A stretch of 64,000 nucleotides of DNA from Flavobacterium hydrophilum (GTDB lineage Bacteria > Bacteroidota > Bacteroidia > Flavobacteriales > Flavobacteriaceae): the NCBI RefSeq assembly GCF_003202405.1, contig NZ_QJHL01000001.1, forward strand, positions 930,001-994,000, in the 5' to 3' direction. The position numbers and the translations under genes are program-made. Below the pieces are notes generated by a model that was not told the origin of the DNA, searched no databases, and worked only from the letters and a program-made list of their open reading frames with translations. Position 1 is the stretch's first letter. Each line of letters begins with the position of its first letter. Positions 16,997-27,366 of the stretch are shown here, piece by piece.

Positions 16997-19900
16997 TTAT
17001 TTTGATAAATAAAGAAAACCGTCTTTTTTGTTAGATTGAGAGTTATTATTACCATCTAAAGATTTGTAAGTGATAATGTAGAAATAGGTTCCTGTAGGCA
17101 GTCCTTCAGATTGCTTAATAGTGGTTCTGCCTCTGGAAGTTCCGTCAAAAGCGTTTGTAGTGTTATTGTAATTAGTAGTTTCAAATACCAATATTCCCCA
17201 GCGGTTATAGATTTCTACAGTATTTGTAGGATAACAGGTTGTCAGATCAATATTGTCAATTTTGAAAAAATCATTGATACCGTCACCATTAGGAGAGAAA
17301 GCATTATGAACTAATACATTTTCGCAGGCTAATACTCTGCAATCATCATTTACAAGCAGGTTCAATGAAACACTTTTTGGACAATCTTCGTTAGTTGTTT
17401 TGTATTCAAAAGTATAACTGCCTAATGCAAGACCAAAAACATTCAGAATACTTCCCTGTAACGCATTTGTACTATTTGTATCAGTCCAGATTCCTGTTGT
17501 AGAAATGTTTTCCGGCAATAAACTGGATAAGTTTAGAGGTGATGAATCAGCATTACACGCTTCATCATTAATGTTAATAACAACATTTGAAGGTTGCGTG
17601 ATAGTCACGGTTGCTGTTGCTGAACATACCAGATTGTTATTGTTTACTGCTGATGTTGCTGTAAGGGTATAGACTCCGGCACGTAAACCGGTGCTACCCA
17701 CAACTTCATTGTTTGCATTTGTAATAACTACTACAGAACCAGGGCTGTTCGTTATTAAAATAGAACCGTTATTGCCTTCAAAACAGCTAACATTTGAAGC
17801 CGTCCCCATTACAGAAATTTTATTTTCAACAGTAAATTTTTGTACCAATTCAGTTTTATTACCAGCACAATCTGTTAAGGTATAAGTTCTGGTTAAAACA
17901 AATGCATTTCCTTCGCAGCCGCTTCCTCCATTATTCGAATCACTTATCGAGATGTTTACGCTTTCACTGCAGTTGTCTGATGCATTTATTATGTCTTGAG
18001 GGCTTCCGGCAGGAATAGCAGCTACATTTTGTAAGTTTGTTACATCTGCAGGTGCTGTACCTGTTGGAGGTGTTGTATCTCTTACAGTTATAACCTGAAA
18101 ATGAGAAACTGTATTTCCGCTGCAATCACTTGTTGACCACGTACGTGTTAATGTGTAATTGCTTGCACATTCATTCTCAATACCAGTTTTTACTTCTGAG
18201 AATACGATTGGTAAATTTCCGTTGCAATTATCAGAAGCTTCCATAACTGCCGGTTCAGGAACAGCATCGCAAGAAACAGTAATATCTGTTGGAAGAGTTC
18301 CTGTAAACATAGGAGGTGTTGTATCTTCGATAGTGATTACCTGATTGAAAGTATCGGAAGTGTTTCCACAATCGTCTTTTACAGTCCATGTGTTGGTGTA
18401 AGTTCCGGCATTTCCACAACCTTCAGAAGCCATAAACTGACCGCTTACTTTTACGATATTGGATACATCGGTATCACAAAGATCAGAAGCTGTTGGAAAC
18501 ATTGCCTGAGCGTTTTCCAATCCTGAAAGGTCGCTGCATTGTAAAGTCACATTCAAAGAAGCAGTTTCAGTAGCCCAAGTAGGTGCAGTGGTGTCTTCGA
18601 TTGTTATTACCTGAGTGAAAGTATCGGAAGTGTTTCCACAATCGTCTTTTACAGTCCATGTGTTGGTGTAAGTTCCGGCATTTCCACAACCTTCAGAAGC
18701 CATGAACTGACCGCTTACTTTTACGATATTGGACACATCGGCATCACAAAGATCAGAAGCTGTTGGAAACATTGCCTGAGCGTTTGCCAATCCAGAAAGA
18801 TCGCTGCATTGCAAAGTCACATTCAAAGAAGCAGTTTCAGTAGCCCAAGTAGGCGCTGTGGTATCTTCGATAGTAATTACCTGAGTGAAAGTATCAGAAG
18901 TGTTTCCACAATCGTCTTTCACGGTCCATGTGTTGTTATAGGTTCCGGAATTTCCACAACCTTCAGAAGCCATAAACTGACCGCTTATTTTTACGATATT
19001 GGATACATCGGTATCACAAAGATCAGAAGCTGTTGGAAACATTGCCTGAGCGTTTGCCAATCCTGAAAGATCACTGCATTGCAAAGTTACATTCAAAGAA
19101 GCAGTTTCAGTAGCCCAAGTAGGCGCTGTGGTGTCTTCGATAGTGATTACCTGAGTGAAAGCATCAGAAGTGTTTCCACAATCGTCTTTCACGGTCCATG
19201 TGTTGGTATAGGTTCCAGAGTTTCCACAAACTTCAGAAGCCATAAACTGACCGCTTACTTTTACGATATTGGATACATCGGTATCACAAAGATCAGAAGC
19301 TGTTGGAAACATTGCCTGAGCGTTTGCCAATCCAGAAAGATCGCTGCATTGTAAAGTCACATTCAAAGAAGCAGTTTCAGTAGCCCATGTTGGCGCAGTG
19401 GTGTCTTCGATAGTGATTACCTGAGTGAAAACATCAGAAGTGTTTCCACAATCGTCTTTTACAGTCCATGTGTTGGTGTAAGTTCCGGCATTTCCACAAC
19501 CTTCAGAAGCCATGAACTGACCGCTTACTTTTACGATATTGGACACATCGGCATCACAAAGGTCAGAAGCTGTTGGAAACATTGCCTGAGCGTTTTCCAA
19601 TCCTGAAAGGTCGCTGCATTGTAAAGTCACATTTAAGGAAGCCATTTCAGTTGCCCATGTCGGAGCAGTGGTATCTTCGATAGTAATTACCTGAGTGAAA
19701 GTATCGGAAGTGTTTCCACAATCGTCTTTCACGGTCCATGTGTTGGTATAGGTTCCAGAGTTTCCACAACCTTCAGAAGCCATAAACTGACCGCTTACTT
19801 TTACGATATTGGATACATCGGTATCACAAAGATCAGAAGCTGTTGGAAACATTGCCTGAGCGTTTTCCAATCCTGAAAGGTCGCTGCATTGTAAAGTCAC

Positions 19901-22900
19901 ATTTAATGAAGCCATTTCAGTTGCCCATGTTGGAGCAGTGGTATCTTCGATAGTAATCACTTGAATGAAACTATCCGTAACATTTCCACAATCATCTTTT
20001 GCAATCCATCTATTGGTATAAGTTCCTGCATTGGCACAGCTTTGAGAAGCTGTGAATTCGCCGATGGTTTTAATATAAGTAACTATAGTACAATTTGCAG
20101 TTGCAGTTGGAGCCTGATTTTGAGCAGCTAGTAATCCAGAAGTGTCGCTGCATTGTAAAGTAACATTTAAATCACCTGTCTGTGTAATCCATGTTGGTAC
20201 TGCATTATCTTCAATGGTGATTACTTGTGTAAAAATAGTAGAAGTATTTTGGCAAATATCTTTTGCTTCCCAGGTATTGGTATAAGTTCCTGTACTTCCA
20301 CAGTTTCCTTTTTGTAATTCTCCGCTTGTTTTGGTATAAGTTACAGTTCCTCCGCAATTATCGGTAGCTACCGGAGCCTGAGCCTGAGCTGTTGCTAAGC
20401 CTGCAGTGTCACTACATTGTAAAGTAATATTCAAGGAAGCTGCAACTGTTGTCCACATTGGCGCAGTTGTATCCTGAATAGTAATGGTTTGTGTAAATAT
20501 GGTTGAAGTATTCAAACAAATATCTTTTGCTTCCCATGTATTGGTGTAAGTTCCGGAGTTGATACAGGAACCAGCCATAAAGCTTCCGCTTGTTTTGGTG
20601 TAGGTTACAGTTCCTCCACAATTATCAGTAGCTATTGGCGCTGCTGCCTGAGCAGTTGCTAAAGCGGAAAGATTACTACACTGCAAAGTCACATCTAGAG
20701 AAGCTGCAGCAGTTGTCCATGTTGGTGCTGTGGTATCCTGAATAGTTATGATTTGCGTAAAAGTTGTAGAAGAATTGTTACAAATATCTTTTGCAACCCA
20801 GGTATTGGTATAAGTTCCTGATTTTACACAAGATCCTGCGGTAAATGCTCCGCTTGTTTTGGTATAAGTCACAGTTCCTCCGCAATTATCGGTTGCGATT
20901 GGAGCAGTAGCCTGAGCGTTTGCCAAAGCAGAAAGATCACTACATTCCAGAGTTACATTCAAAGCATTAGCAGCAGTTGTCCACATTGGCGCAGTTGTAT
21001 CCTGAATAGTGATGGTTTGTGTAAATAAGGTTGAAGTATTCAAACAAACATCTTTTGCAACCCATGTATTAGTGTAAGTTCCAGAGTTTACACAGGAACC
21101 AGCCATAAAGCTTCCGCTTGTTTTGGTATAGGTTACAGTTCCTCCGCAATTATCGGTTGCGATTGGAGCAGTAGCCTGAGCGTTTGCCAAAGCAGAAAGA
21201 TCACTACATTCCAGAGTTACATTCAAAGCATTAGCAGCAGTTGTCCACATTGGCGCGGTTGTATCCTGAATAGTGATGGTTTGTGTAAATAAGGTTGAAG
21301 TATTCAAACAAACATCTTTTGCTTCCCAGGTATTAGTGTAAGTTCCGGAGTTGATACAAGAACCAGCCACAAAGCTTCCGCTTGTTTTGGTATAAGTCAC
21401 GGTTCCTCCACAATTATCGGTAGCTATTGGTGCAGCTGCCTGAGCGGTAGCCAAACCTGAAAAATCACTACATTGTAAAGTTGCATCTAAAGAAGCTGCA
21501 GCAGTTGTCCACATTGGCGCAGTAGTATCCTGAATAGTGATTGTTTGTGTAAATATGGTTGAAGTATTCAAACAAACATCTTTTGCTTCCCAGGTATTGG
21601 TATAAGTTCCGGAGTTGATACAGGTACCTGCCACAAAGCTTCCGCTTGTTTTGGTGTAGGTTACAGTTCCTCCACAATTATCGGTAGCTATTGGTGCAGC
21701 TGCCTGAGCGGTAGCCAAACCTGTAAGATCACTACATTGCAAAGTCACATCTAGAGAAGCTGCAGTAGTTGTCCATGTTGGAGCAGTAGTATCCTGAATT
21801 GTAATTACCTGAGTGAAAGTAGTTGATGAATTGTTACAAACATCTTTAGCTACCCAGGTGTTCGTATATGTTCCAGAGTTTACACAGGAACCAGCCATAA
21901 AGCTTCCGCTTGTTTTGGTGTAGGTTACAGTTCCTCCACAATTATCGGTAGCCACAGGAAATAATGCCTGAGCTGTTGCTAAACCTGTTATATCACTGCA
22001 TTGCAAAGTCATATTTAAGGCATTTGCAGTCGTTGTCCAGATTGGTGCCGTTGTGTCGTTAACAGTAACTATTTTTTCACAAGTAGAACTGCATCCATTT
22101 AAAGTAGTAGTTAATAATAATTTAAACGTTGTATTACAAGTAGAACCAGCTAAAACAGTTACGTTTTGTGCATTTGCAGCAGATGTGATTGTAGCACCAT
22201 TTGCAGTTGCTGAAGGCAAAGACCACGCATAAGTAGTCATATTGGCTGGAGCTGTATAAACATTAGAAGAAGACAAACATACAGGACCAGAAGTACCTGC
22301 AATGGAGCAACCAATAGGGGCATTTACCGTTACGGTTGCTTCACTTGTAGCAATAGCATTTCCAGAGCATAAACCTGAATTAGAAAATATTGCTCTGAAT
22401 AATGTAGTTTCTGTTAAATTACCTGTATTATAAGCTGTTAAACCTGCAGTATTAGGGATATCTACCCACACTGAAAATGGAGCAACAGATGATTGCCACT
22501 TACTTACAGTAGAATTAGCATTTAGACCGGTTATTGTTAAAGCGCTGCTAGCCCCTGAACAAATAGTCGTGTTTGGTCCAACTGTTCCTTTTAGCGGAAT
22601 TCCAAAAGTAAGCGGAGTATTAATACATTGGCTTGAATTAGGAGAGTTACCGCTAACAGATGCTAATTTTGTAACATTGATTATGCCAGGGTTATTTGGA
22701 TCACAAATATTAATTCCCAAACTACCAAAAGGAATATTAAACTCTAAAAATGTAGCACCAGAATTACAATTTGCGTTACCTGCCTGCACAGCAAGGCCTG
22801 GAGGGATAACGTTAGTTTGAGTTTTAACATTTCCATTTCCTGTATATAAAGTAAAACCATTTCCGTTAGAATTAATCTCTAAGATATATTCAGCACCAGC

Positions 22901-23266
22901 TACACTAATAGTACCTCCAAATGAGTCTGATGTTAATCCGGTCAAAGGATTATTATTGGTATCTAAGTACAATCTAAAAAGTGCTGAACCACCATTACCA
23001 ATGTCCATACCTAACCTTAATACTTGATTTTGAGTGTCAACTTTAGCGTGAATCGTTCCAATTTGACACGTTGAAGAAGGACTAGCTAATAATACTTTGC
23101 TATAAACAGTGCCAGTTGCATATTCATCACCAACTGTACTGGGACCTGGGCAATAATCTCCATCATATGTGTTTTGAGAATAGCCATTTGTAATAAATAT
23201 TAAAAGTAACGCTATCAAAACGCCTTTAATATTGATATTTTTAAAAAAATAAGTAATGATTTCCAT
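16997..23266 (-). CDS. Giant repeat adhesin with T9SS type B (gliding-motility) C-terminal domain
   Basis: 2089 residues. An N-terminal hydrophobic signal (about 12-30) precedes a beta-rich head (about 30-400). Then come 14 tandem HYR-like repeats (about 400-1650): seven of 88 residues (NCGGTVTYTKTSG type), one divergent, and six of 90 residues (SDLCDTDVSNIVKVSG type). Two more HYR-like and SprB-repeat-like modules follow (about 1650-1980). The last roughly 105 residues, with FSPNGDGINDFFKI, VEIYNRWGILVFE and LPTGTYFYIITY, are the type B T9SS sorting domain. Such proteins are exported by T9SS and held on the surface as adhesins, some moved by the gliding motors. It heads an operon with the SprF-like and OmpA genes. 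No enzymatic domain is seen. Confidence 0.93.
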   Translation of the reverse strand: MEIITYFFKNINIKGVLIALLLIFITNGYSQNTYDGDYCPGPSTVGDEYATGTVYSKVLLASPSSTCQIGTIHAKVDTQNQVLRLGMDIGNGGSALFRLYLDTNNNPLTGLTSDSFGGTISVAGAEYILEINSNGNGFTLYTGNGNVKTQTNVIPPGLAVQAGNANCNSGATFLEFNIPFGSLGINICDPNNPGIINVTKLASVSGNSPNSSQCINTPLTFGIPLKGTVGPNTTICSGASSALTITGLNANSTVSKWQSSVAPFSVWVDIPNTAGLTAYNTGNLTETTLFRAIFSNSGLCSGNAIATSEATVTVNAPIGCSIAGTSGPVCLSSSNVYTAPANMTTYAWSLPSATANGATITSAANAQNVTVLAGSTCNTTFKLLLTTTLNGCSSTCEKIVTVNDTTAPIWTTTANALNMTLQCSDITGLATAQALFPVATDNCGGTVTYTKTSGSFMAGSCVNSGTYTNTWVAKDVCNNSSTTFTQVITIQDTTAPTWTTTAASLDVTLQCSDLTGLATAQAAAPIATDNCGGTVTYTKTSGSFVAGTCINSGTYTNTWEAKDVCLNTSTIFTQTITIQDTTAPMWTTAAASLDATLQCSDFSGLATAQAAAPIATDNCGGTVTYTKTSGSFVAGSCINSGTYTNTWEAKDVCLNTSTLFTQTITIQDTTAPMWTTAANALNVTLECSDLSALANAQATAPIATDNCGGTVTYTKTSGSFMAGSCVNSGTYTNTWVAKDVCLNTSTLFTQTITIQDTTAPMWTTAANALNVTLECSDLSALANAQATAPIATDNCGGTVTYTKTSGAFTAGSCVKSGTYTNTWVAKDICNNSSTTFTQIITIQDTTAPTWTTAAASLDVTLQCSNLSALATAQAAAPIATDNCGGTVTYTKTSGSFMAGSCINSGTYTNTWEAKDICLNTSTIFTQTITIQDTTAPMWTTVAASLNITLQCSDTAGLATAQAQAPVATDNCGGTVTYTKTSGELQKGNCGSTGTYTNTWEAKDICQNTSTIFTQVITIEDNAVPTWITQTGDLNVTLQCSDTSGLLAAQNQAPTATANCTIVTYIKTIGEFTASQSCANAGTYTNRWIAKDDCGNVTDSFIQVITIEDTTAPTWATEMASLNVTLQCSDLSGLENAQAMFPTASDLCDTDVSNIVKVSGQFMASEGCGNSGTYTNTWTVKDDCGNTSDTFTQVITIEDTTAPTWATEMASLNVTLQCSDLSGLENAQAMFPTASDLCDADVSNIVKVSGQFMASEGCGNAGTYTNTWTVKDDCGNTSDVFTQVITIEDTTAPTWATETASLNVTLQCSDLSGLANAQAMFPTASDLCDTDVSNIVKVSGQFMASEVCGNSGTYTNTWTVKDDCGNTSDAFTQVITIEDTTAPTWATETASLNVTLQCSDLSGLANAQAMFPTASDLCDTDVSNIVKISGQFMASEGCGNSGTYNNTWTVKDDCGNTSDTFTQVITIEDTTAPTWATETASLNVTLQCSDLSGLANAQAMFPTASDLCDADVSNIVKVSGQFMASEGCGNAGTYTNTWTVKDDCGNTSDTFTQVITIEDTTAPTWATETASLNVTLQCSDLSGLENAQAMFPTASDLCDTDVSNIVKVSGQFMASEGCGNAGTYTNTWTVKDDCGNTSDTFNQVITIEDTTPPMFTGTLPTDITVSCDAVPEPAVMEASDNCNGNLPIVFSEVKTGIENECASNYTLTRTWSTSDCSGNTVSHFQVITVRDTTPPTGTAPADVTNLQNVAAIPAGSPQDIINASDNCSESVNISISDSNNGGSGCEGNAFVLTRTYTLTDCAGNKTELVQKFTVENKISVMGTASNVSCFEGNNGSILITNSPGSVVVITNANNEVVGSTGLRAGVYTLTATSAVNNNNLVCSATATVTITQPSNVVININDEACNADSSPLNLSSLLPENISTTGIWTDTNSTNALQGSILNVFGLALGSYTFEYKTTNEDCPKSVSLNLLVNDDCRVLACENVLVHNAFSPNGDGINDFFKIDNIDLTTCYPTNTVEIYNRWGILVFETTNYNNTTNAFDGTSRGRTTIKQSEGLPTGTYFYIITYKSLDGNNNSQSNKKDGFLYLSK
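18320..19940 (-). repeat. Six tandem 270-bp repeats in the adhesin gene
   Basis: The landmark TGTTTCCACAATCGTC (plus strand) recurs at 18361, 18631, 18901, 19171, 19441 and 19711, exactly 270 bases apart, so each unit encodes 90 residues. Copies differ by only a few bases, which implies recent duplication or gene conversion. Confidence 0.9.
20150..22060 (-). repeat. Seven tandem ~264-bp repeats in the adhesin gene
   Basis: The segment encoding NCGGTVTYTKTSG recurs every 264 bases (for example near 20341, 20605 and 20869 on plus), giving 88-residue units. Sequence is similar within the group but clearly different from the adjacent 270-bp group; one divergent unit (about 19950-20210) separates them. 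Confidence 0.85.
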
Positions 23267-23848
23267 AATCTCTAATTTTATTAAGTTAGGATTAAAATGT
23301 TTTGGACTTCCTATCTTTTAATGAATTTTTTGGGTTATTCAGTTAAAGGACATTTTAGATCAAGTGATTTGAAATAATTTGGCATTGCGATTATCTCAAA
23401 TTTTTAACAGAAATTATATGAATCAAAATTATATACATTGGTTTAATTATGTTTTTTTTATCTGTAACTAACCTGAAAAAACGTTTAAGTGCGTTTTTTT
23501 GTTAAATAACTATCTTGAAATGGTTTTTTTTAATAGAATTATAACAAGTTAAAAATGATTTTTTTTCGTTTTTTAGAATGTTTTTTATAATTGAGTTTGT
23601 GATGTATGTTTTTGTAAGTCAATATTTTGTGTTGTTTTGTTTGCTTATTCGAACACATCGATTAAGTGATTATTTTGACAGATGAATAACACGTTTTTTT
23701 AATAAACAATTTCATCTTAAAATTTTATTTCTGTTAAAACTTACTTTGAAATGTTAACAGAATAAAAAAAACATAGGCTATTGAAATATCTTTTGTAAAT
23801 TAGAAATTGAATAACTTCTATTGGTATCTATTCTTAAAAATATATTTT
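23267..23848. other. AT-rich gene-free interval between divergent operons
   Basis: About 580 very AT-rich bases separate the adhesin operon (minus) from the polyphosphate cluster (plus). I find no ORF, hairpin with T run, or exact TAnnTTTG box facing either way; a near match lies about 60 bases before the sixA-like ATG. The length leaves room for regulatory sites of the adhesin operon, but none is recognisable by eye. Confidence 0.5.
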
Positions 23849-24334
23849 ATGAAAAATTTAATTTTAATACGACATGCAAAATCTAGTTGGGAAGCCCCTT
23901 TAAAGGATTTTGACAGACCTTTAATGAAAAGAGGTATTTTAGATGCTCATAGTGTTTCAGCAGCTATTTCGAAATTTCTCCCAAAAACCTATACAATCTG
24001 GAGCAGTACTGCTGCCAGGGCCTTAGAAACGGCTATCATTTTTGCCCAAAATTTATCATACCCATTAGAAAGCATTTTATTCAAAGACGAATTGTACACG
24101 TTTGATGAAAGACATCTGGAAAAAGTTATTAAATCATGTGATAATAGTTTAGAAAGCGTTATTCTTTTTGGACATAACGAGGCTATTACAAATTTTGTTA
24201 ATAAATTTGGGGATGTTTTTATAGATAATGTCCCAACTGCTGGTTTTGTATCACTGCAATTTGATTCAGAAAGCTGGGACCTGATAGATAAAGGCAAAAC
24301 CCAAAAAACAATTTTCCCCAAAGATTTAAAATAA
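23849..24334 (+). CDS. SixA-like phosphohistidine phosphatase (histidine phosphatase family)
   Basis: 161 residues from the ATG at 23849; the longer frame from 23807 adds 14 residues without family similarity. The start MKNLILIRHAKSSWE carries the RHG-type catalytic motif (RHA, His9), and LFGHNEAI later provides the second His; TARALETA is also conserved. E. coli SixA removes phosphate from phosphohistidine in phosphotransfer proteins. Here it is six bases from ppk1, so an alternative is a role in phosphate or polyphosphate metabolism. The substrate cannot be decided from sequence. Confidence 0.85.
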   Translation: MKNLILIRHAKSSWEAPLKDFDRPLMKRGILDAHSVSAAISKFLPKTYTIWSSTAARALETAIIFAQNLSYPLESILFKDELYTFDERHLEKVIKSCDNSLESVILFGHNEAITNFVNKFGDVFIDNVPTAGFVSLQFDSESWDLIDKGKTQKTIFPKDLK

Positions 24335-24339
24335 ATAAC

Positions 24340-26421
24340 GTGCACGAACAGAAATATATCGACAGAGAAAAAAGCTGGTTAGCATTTAATGCAAGAGTAC
24401 TTCAGGAAGCCGCAGATAATACGGTTCCGCTTTTAGACAGACTTCGTTTTGTTGGAATTTTTTCAAACAACCTAGATGAGTTTTTCAGGGTTCGATATGC
24501 TGCCATCCGCAGACTGAGCCTTTCCGGAATTTCCGGAGAAAAATACCTTGGAGGAGTTTCTGCTCAGCAATTAATTAAAGATATTACCGAAATCGTGATT
24601 CAGCAACAATCTGAGAGCTTACGTATTTTAGGTAATATTGAAGCTGAACTTGAGGCAGAAAACATCTTTATCATCACCGAAGATGAAATTACAAAAGAGC
24701 AGGAAAATTATTTGAAAGACTTTTTTGTTCAAAAATTAAGTCCTGAATTAGTAACGATTATATTAAACGACTTAGCAGAATTTCCCGTTCTTAAAGATAC
24801 TTTAGGATATTTGGCCGTTCGACTGGAAATGAACAAAAATGATGAAATTCGTTATGCTATAATTGAAATTCCTAAAACAATAAACAGATTTGTTGTCCTG
24901 CCTTCAAATGATGAAAAACATTATGTTATTCTAATCGATGATGTCATTCGCCATAACCTGAAAAATATTTTTAATATTTTCGACTACAAAAGTGTTTCGG
25001 CACATATGATTAAAATTACGCGCGATGCACAGTTGGATATAGACAGCGATTTGAGTAAAAGTATGCTCGAAAAAATTGCATCTTCTGTTAAAGACAGACG
25101 AATTGGTGAACCGGTTCGTTTTATTTATGACAGTCAGATTGAAGACGACACACTGCATTTCTTTCTGGATAAAATGAAAATCGTAGAAACAGATAGTATT
25201 ATTCCGGGCGGAAGATATCATAATCGTCGTGATTATATGAGTTTTCCTAATTTAGGAAGATACGATTTACTTTATAGACCTAATGAACCATTACCAATTC
25301 CGGGATTAAGTTTAGGAGGAAGTATTCTGGAGAAAATCAGTAAAAAAGATTATTTGCTGCACGCTCCTTACCAGTCATTTTCTTACCTGACAAAGTTTTT
25401 GCGTGAAGCAGCTTTAGATCCAAAGGTGACCAGCATCAAAATTACTTTATATCGTTTGGCTAAGAATTCCCAAATTATCAGTTCGCTGATAAACGCAGCT
25501 AAGAATGGTAAAAAAGTGACAGTTCAAATCGAACTTCAGGCCCGTTTTGATGAAGCAAGCAATATTTCCTATGCGGAACAAATGCAAACAGAAGGAATTG
25601 AGCTTATTTTTGGAATCAAAGGCTTAAAAGTACACAGTAAAATTTGCGTAATTGAAAGAGCGGAAGACGAAAAAATGCGTCGATACGGTTTTATTTCAAC
25701 AGGTAATTTTAACGAAGCTACAGCTAAAATTTACACTGATGTAACCCTTTTTACCTGCAATCAGGGAATCTTAAAAGACATTTCAAAAATATTTGAATTT
25801 TTTGATATCAATTACAGGGTTCATAGGTATAAGCATTTAATTGTGTCACCACATTATACGCGTACCAAGTTTATTAAGCTGATAGACCGTGAAATTTTAC
25901 ATGCTTTGGCAGGTAGAAAAACACATATAAAGTTAAAAATGAATAGTTTGTCTGATTTTAAAATGATCGACAAACTATATGAAGCTAGTAATGCAGGAGT
26001 TAAAATTCAGCTTCAGGTAAGAGGAATCTGTTCTTTGATTCCAGGCATTCCGGGCATGAGCGAGAATATTGAGGCAATTAGTATAGTTGATAATTATTTA
26101 GAACATTCAAGAGTATATATTTTTGGAAACGCCGGTTTAACCGAAGTGTACATTTCGTCTGCTGATTTTATGACCCGAAATCTCGATGGAAGAGTAGAAG
26201 TTACTTGCCCAATTTATGATTTGTCTATTAAAAAAGAGTTGATAGATAATTTTAATATTGCCTGGAAAGGAAATGTAAAAGTGAGATACCATTCTTATAA
26301 ACTAGACAATAAGTACAAACCCCGAAATCATCATGCTCCTTTCAGGGCACAATTGGAAACGTATAAATATTATCAAAATAAGACAGAAATAGCAGAAGAG
26401 GCTGTTCAAAAAACAAATTAA
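24340..26421 (+). CDS. ppk1: Polyphosphate kinase 1
   Basis: 693 residues, the usual PPK1 length. It polymerises the terminal phosphate of ATP into polyphosphate. The N-terminal domain has EKSWLAFNARVLQEA and FSNNLDEFFRVR. The two catalytic histidines are His432 in GLKVHSKICVIE (the phosphorylated residue in the family) and His589 in NYLEHSRVYIFGN, with STGNFNEATAKIYTD between. The start is a GTG at 24340, five bases after the sixA-like stop, which gives a protein beginning HEQKYIDREKSW. It is in one run with the sixA-like gene and ppx. Confidence 0.96.
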   Translation: MHEQKYIDREKSWLAFNARVLQEAADNTVPLLDRLRFVGIFSNNLDEFFRVRYAAIRRLSLSGISGEKYLGGVSAQQLIKDITEIVIQQQSESLRILGNIEAELEAENIFIITEDEITKEQENYLKDFFVQKLSPELVTIILNDLAEFPVLKDTLGYLAVRLEMNKNDEIRYAIIEIPKTINRFVVLPSNDEKHYVILIDDVIRHNLKNIFNIFDYKSVSAHMIKITRDAQLDIDSDLSKSMLEKIASSVKDRRIGEPVRFIYDSQIEDDTLHFFLDKMKIVETDSIIPGGRYHNRRDYMSFPNLGRYDLLYRPNEPLPIPGLSLGGSILEKISKKDYLLHAPYQSFSYLTKFLREAALDPKVTSIKITLYRLAKNSQIISSLINAAKNGKKVTVQIELQARFDEASNISYAEQMQTEGIELIFGIKGLKVHSKICVIERAEDEKMRRYGFISTGNFNEATAKIYTDVTLFTCNQGILKDISKIFEFFDINYRVHRYKHLIVSPHYTRTKFIKLIDREILHALAGRKTHIKLKMNSLSDFKMIDKLYEASNAGVKIQLQVRGICSLIPGIPGMSENIEAISIVDNYLEHSRVYIFGNAGLTEVYISSADFMTRNLDGRVEVTCPIYDLSIKKELIDNFNIAWKGNVKVRYHSYKLDNKYKPRNHHAPFRAQLETYKYYQNKTEIAEEAVQKTN

Positions 26422-26460
26422 TAACTACACAAATTTTAAATTTCAAATCATAAAGTGAGC

Positions 26461-27351
26461 ATGATTAAAATAAAAAAATACGCAGCAATAGATATTGGTT
26501 CAAATGCTATGAGGCTTCTGATATCGAATGTTGTAGAACAAGAAGGCAAAGAGCCTCAGTTTAATAAAAGTTCACTTGTTCGTGTGCCAATACGTCTGGG
26601 GCAGGATGCCTTTACGGTTGGTGAAATTTCGGCTGAAAATATAGACAGAATGGTTGATGCTATGAAAGCATTTAATCTTTTAATGAAAGTTCATAAAGTA
26701 GAAAGATATATGGCTTTTGCAACTTCAGCCATGCGTGAGGCATACAATGCTAAGGAAGTGGTAGAGCTGATTAAGAAAAAAGCGGACATAAAAATTGAAA
26801 TTATTGATGGAAAAAAAGAAGCGGCTATTATTGCTTCTACAGATTTACATCATTTGCTTAGAACAGACCAAACCTACCTTTTTGTAGATGTAGGTGGCGG
26901 AAGCACCGAATTTACCCTATTTTCTGATGGAAAAATGATTACTTCAAGGTCTTTCAAAGCGGGGACAGTTCGTTTGCTGAATAATATGGTTCATGATGTG
27001 GTTTGGGATGAAATTGAAAAATGGATCAAAACCAATACCAAAGATTATGAGGAAGTTACGCTTATTGGTTCTGGAGGAAACATCAATAAATTGTTTAAAA
27101 TGTCTGGAAAGCAACAGGAAAAACCACTTTCATACATTTACATCAATTCTCAATATGCTTTTTTAAACTCTCTGACTTACGAACAAAGAATTGCTGAATT
27201 AGGTCTGAATTCTGACCGTGCCGATGTAATTATCCACGCAACCCGTATTTATCTGAATGCGATGAAATGGAGTGGGGCACGCCAGATTTATGTTCCAAAA
27301 ATCGGACTTTCTGACGGAATCGTAAAAGCAATGTACTACGGTAAAATTTAA
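26461..27351 (+). CDS. ppx: Ppx/GppA-family exopolyphosphatase
   Basis: 296 residues from the ATG at 26461; a GTG two codons earlier is also possible. The ASKHA phosphatase fold is shown by AAIDIGSNAMRLLI near the N-terminus, FATSAMREA, the phosphate loop FVDVGGGSTEFTLF and the later LIGSGGN. It hydrolyses polyphosphate ends or pppGpp. It is about 300 residues long, like the short exopolyphosphatases that lack the C-terminal HD domain of E. coli Ppx, so polyphosphate is the more likely substrate given the ppk1 neighbour 39 bases upstream. The pair can both make and degrade polyphosphate. Confidence 0.92.
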   Translation: MIKIKKYAAIDIGSNAMRLLISNVVEQEGKEPQFNKSSLVRVPIRLGQDAFTVGEISAENIDRMVDAMKAFNLLMKVHKVERYMAFATSAMREAYNAKEVVELIKKKADIKIEIIDGKKEAAIIASTDLHHLLRTDQTYLFVDVGGGSTEFTLFSDGKMITSRSFKAGTVRLLNNMVHDVVWDEIEKWIKTNTKDYEEVTLIGSGGNINKLFKMSGKQQEKPLSYIYINSQYAFLNSLTYEQRIAELGLNSDRADVIIHATRIYLNAMKWSGARQIYVPKIGLSDGIVKAMYYGKI

Positions 27352-27366
27352 TTTAGAATTTATTAA

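Noticed and set aside
18809..19354. Two similar plus-strand frames of 85 and 91 codons
   Set aside because: Both lie antisense to the adhesin repeats; their similarity simply reflects the 270-bp period of the coding strand.
18320..22060. Regular repeats considered as CRISPR or satellite array
   Set aside because: The period is 264/270 bases, fully in frame with the adhesin gene, with no short repeat-spacer structure.
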